From positions 9,058,768 through 9,122,767 of the forward strand of contig NC_054083.1 in the NCBI RefSeq assembly GCF_017562075.2: a stretch of DNA of 64,000 nucleotides, given 5' to 3'. The notes beneath the pieces were generated by a model, which was given only the letters and a program-made list of their open reading frames with translations, made no database searches and was not told the origin of the DNA. The number at the start of each line of letters is the position of its first letter. Within the stretch, counting starts at the first letter, position 1. The position numbers were made by a program, and so were the translations under genes. Positions 63,394 to 64,000 of this stretch are shown here, in pieces. Source of the stretch: Anopheles merus (taxonomy: Eukaryota > Arthropoda > Insecta > Diptera > Culicidae).

Positions 63394-64000
63394 TACATTT
63401 GTGGCATAGAAGGCTTGGGCATCGCGACTCACAGATAATTCAACAACTTTTCAATGGTGAATCTAAGCTGAAGGAGTGCGGTGTTAATAATGTGTGTGTT
63501 GGAACCTCGCACCGAAGCTATCCTACTACCTGTCATAAGCGGGACATTTAAAACGAGCGTAGGCGTAAAACGAATATAGCACGAAGCGTAACTGAAGAAA
63601 AGGGTTAAAAAGGGCCGCAAGACAGGATCCAGCCCCTTTTCATTACCAACCGCTGAAAAACCGACAATGTTTTAGGCGCGCTATATCGTAATAAATCGTT
63701 TTGGCAAGAAATTTATTCTGCCTTGGTTTTAGTTCCCAACAGTGCGAGTGAGCTTGGAAGATTTTTTTCTTGGCGCGATCGCCATTTAAACGGCTAGACA
63801 AAAGAAGTGAATATATTTTAGATATTGTTCACACTGATGTATGTGGTCTCTTTCCGCACACACCCAGTGGTAATGGCTCTTTTATCACATTGATCAATGT
63901 TTATCCGAGGATAGCGTTTGTATATCTCATGAAAAATTAGTCCGACGCGGAGAGCCTCTTTCGGGGTTTGGAGCCTTTTCCAAAACCCAGTTTGGCATTT
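63394..64000 (+). pseudogene. copia pre-integrase and integrase, continuation
   Basis: Resumes after the target duplication with LWHRRLGHRD, the conserved HxxLGH motif of the copia pre-integrase domain. The Cys-containing finger region is degenerate with stops (near 63550 and 63610). From about 63830 the integrase core start is visible: HTDVCGLFPHTPSGNGSF, with the first catalytic Asp, then LINVYPRIAFVYLMKN and a TAG. The window ends inside the integrase. Confidence 0.75.

Overview
This window is insect DNA, most likely from an Anopheles mosquito. The clues are a tRNA-derived SINE resembling the mosquito SINE200 family with an 11-bp target-site duplication, a P-type transposase, mosquito-like Tc1/mariner remnants, BEL/Pao and copia LTR elements, many hAT-type MITEs, very long (CA)n/(GT)n arrays and spliced genes with short introns. 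I found no bacterial gene organisation, rRNA, CRISPR or convincing single-copy host gene. It looks like a transposon graveyard, as in heterochromatin or an unplaced scaffold. Family names come from reading motifs by eye; no database search was possible.

Layout. 1-9.2 kb: a 5.2-kb tandem duplication. Each copy holds a Helitron end, a broken non-LTR gag/endonuclease, a (GT)n array, a Tc1-like remnant and a (CA)n array; the first copy continues into a BEL/Pao integrase and its 3' LTR. 9.2-13.5 kb: a hAT MITE, the 5' exons of a DDE-type transposase gene and a Jockey/CR1-like LINE on the minus strand. 13.5-21.4 kb: an orphan DUF4806 gene, a hAT-type foldback element with inverted minisatellite arms, and small MITEs. 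22.3-25.5 kb: a decayed P transposase with a SINE next to its exons, then an internally deleted mariner. 25.5-33.6 kb: three copies of a 2.8-kb repeat (called R here), two of them forming a near-palindrome of over 5 kb. 33.6-37.2 kb and 46.9-51.4 kb: two units in which a multi-exon transposase gene and a DUF4806 gene face each other tail to tail. 38.4-43.4 kb: Tc1/mariner, Harbinger and a complete-ended 2.2-kb hAT. 43.5-46.2 kb: a fourth R copy almost identical to the first. 48.0-63.0 kb: a 7.5-kb tandem duplication containing part of the DUF4806/transposase unit, a copia element and a non-LTR element inserted in the copia.

The most interesting signal is the repeated convergent pairing of a DUF4806 protein with one transposase family. 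Two separate units have the same arrangement, and two orphan partial loci lie elsewhere in the window. The transposase exon organisation is conserved between divergent copies, including a 99-bp exon of the same phase. This suggests a two-gene transposon in which the DUF4806 protein is an accessory factor. All copies seen here carry stops or frameshifts and are probably inactive.

Most other genes are dead transposon genes. What the window shows best is nested history: a Helitron inside a LINE gag, a non-LTR element inside a copia, a MITE inside a hAT, a SINE beside P-element exons, and two recent tandem duplications that copied already broken genes.
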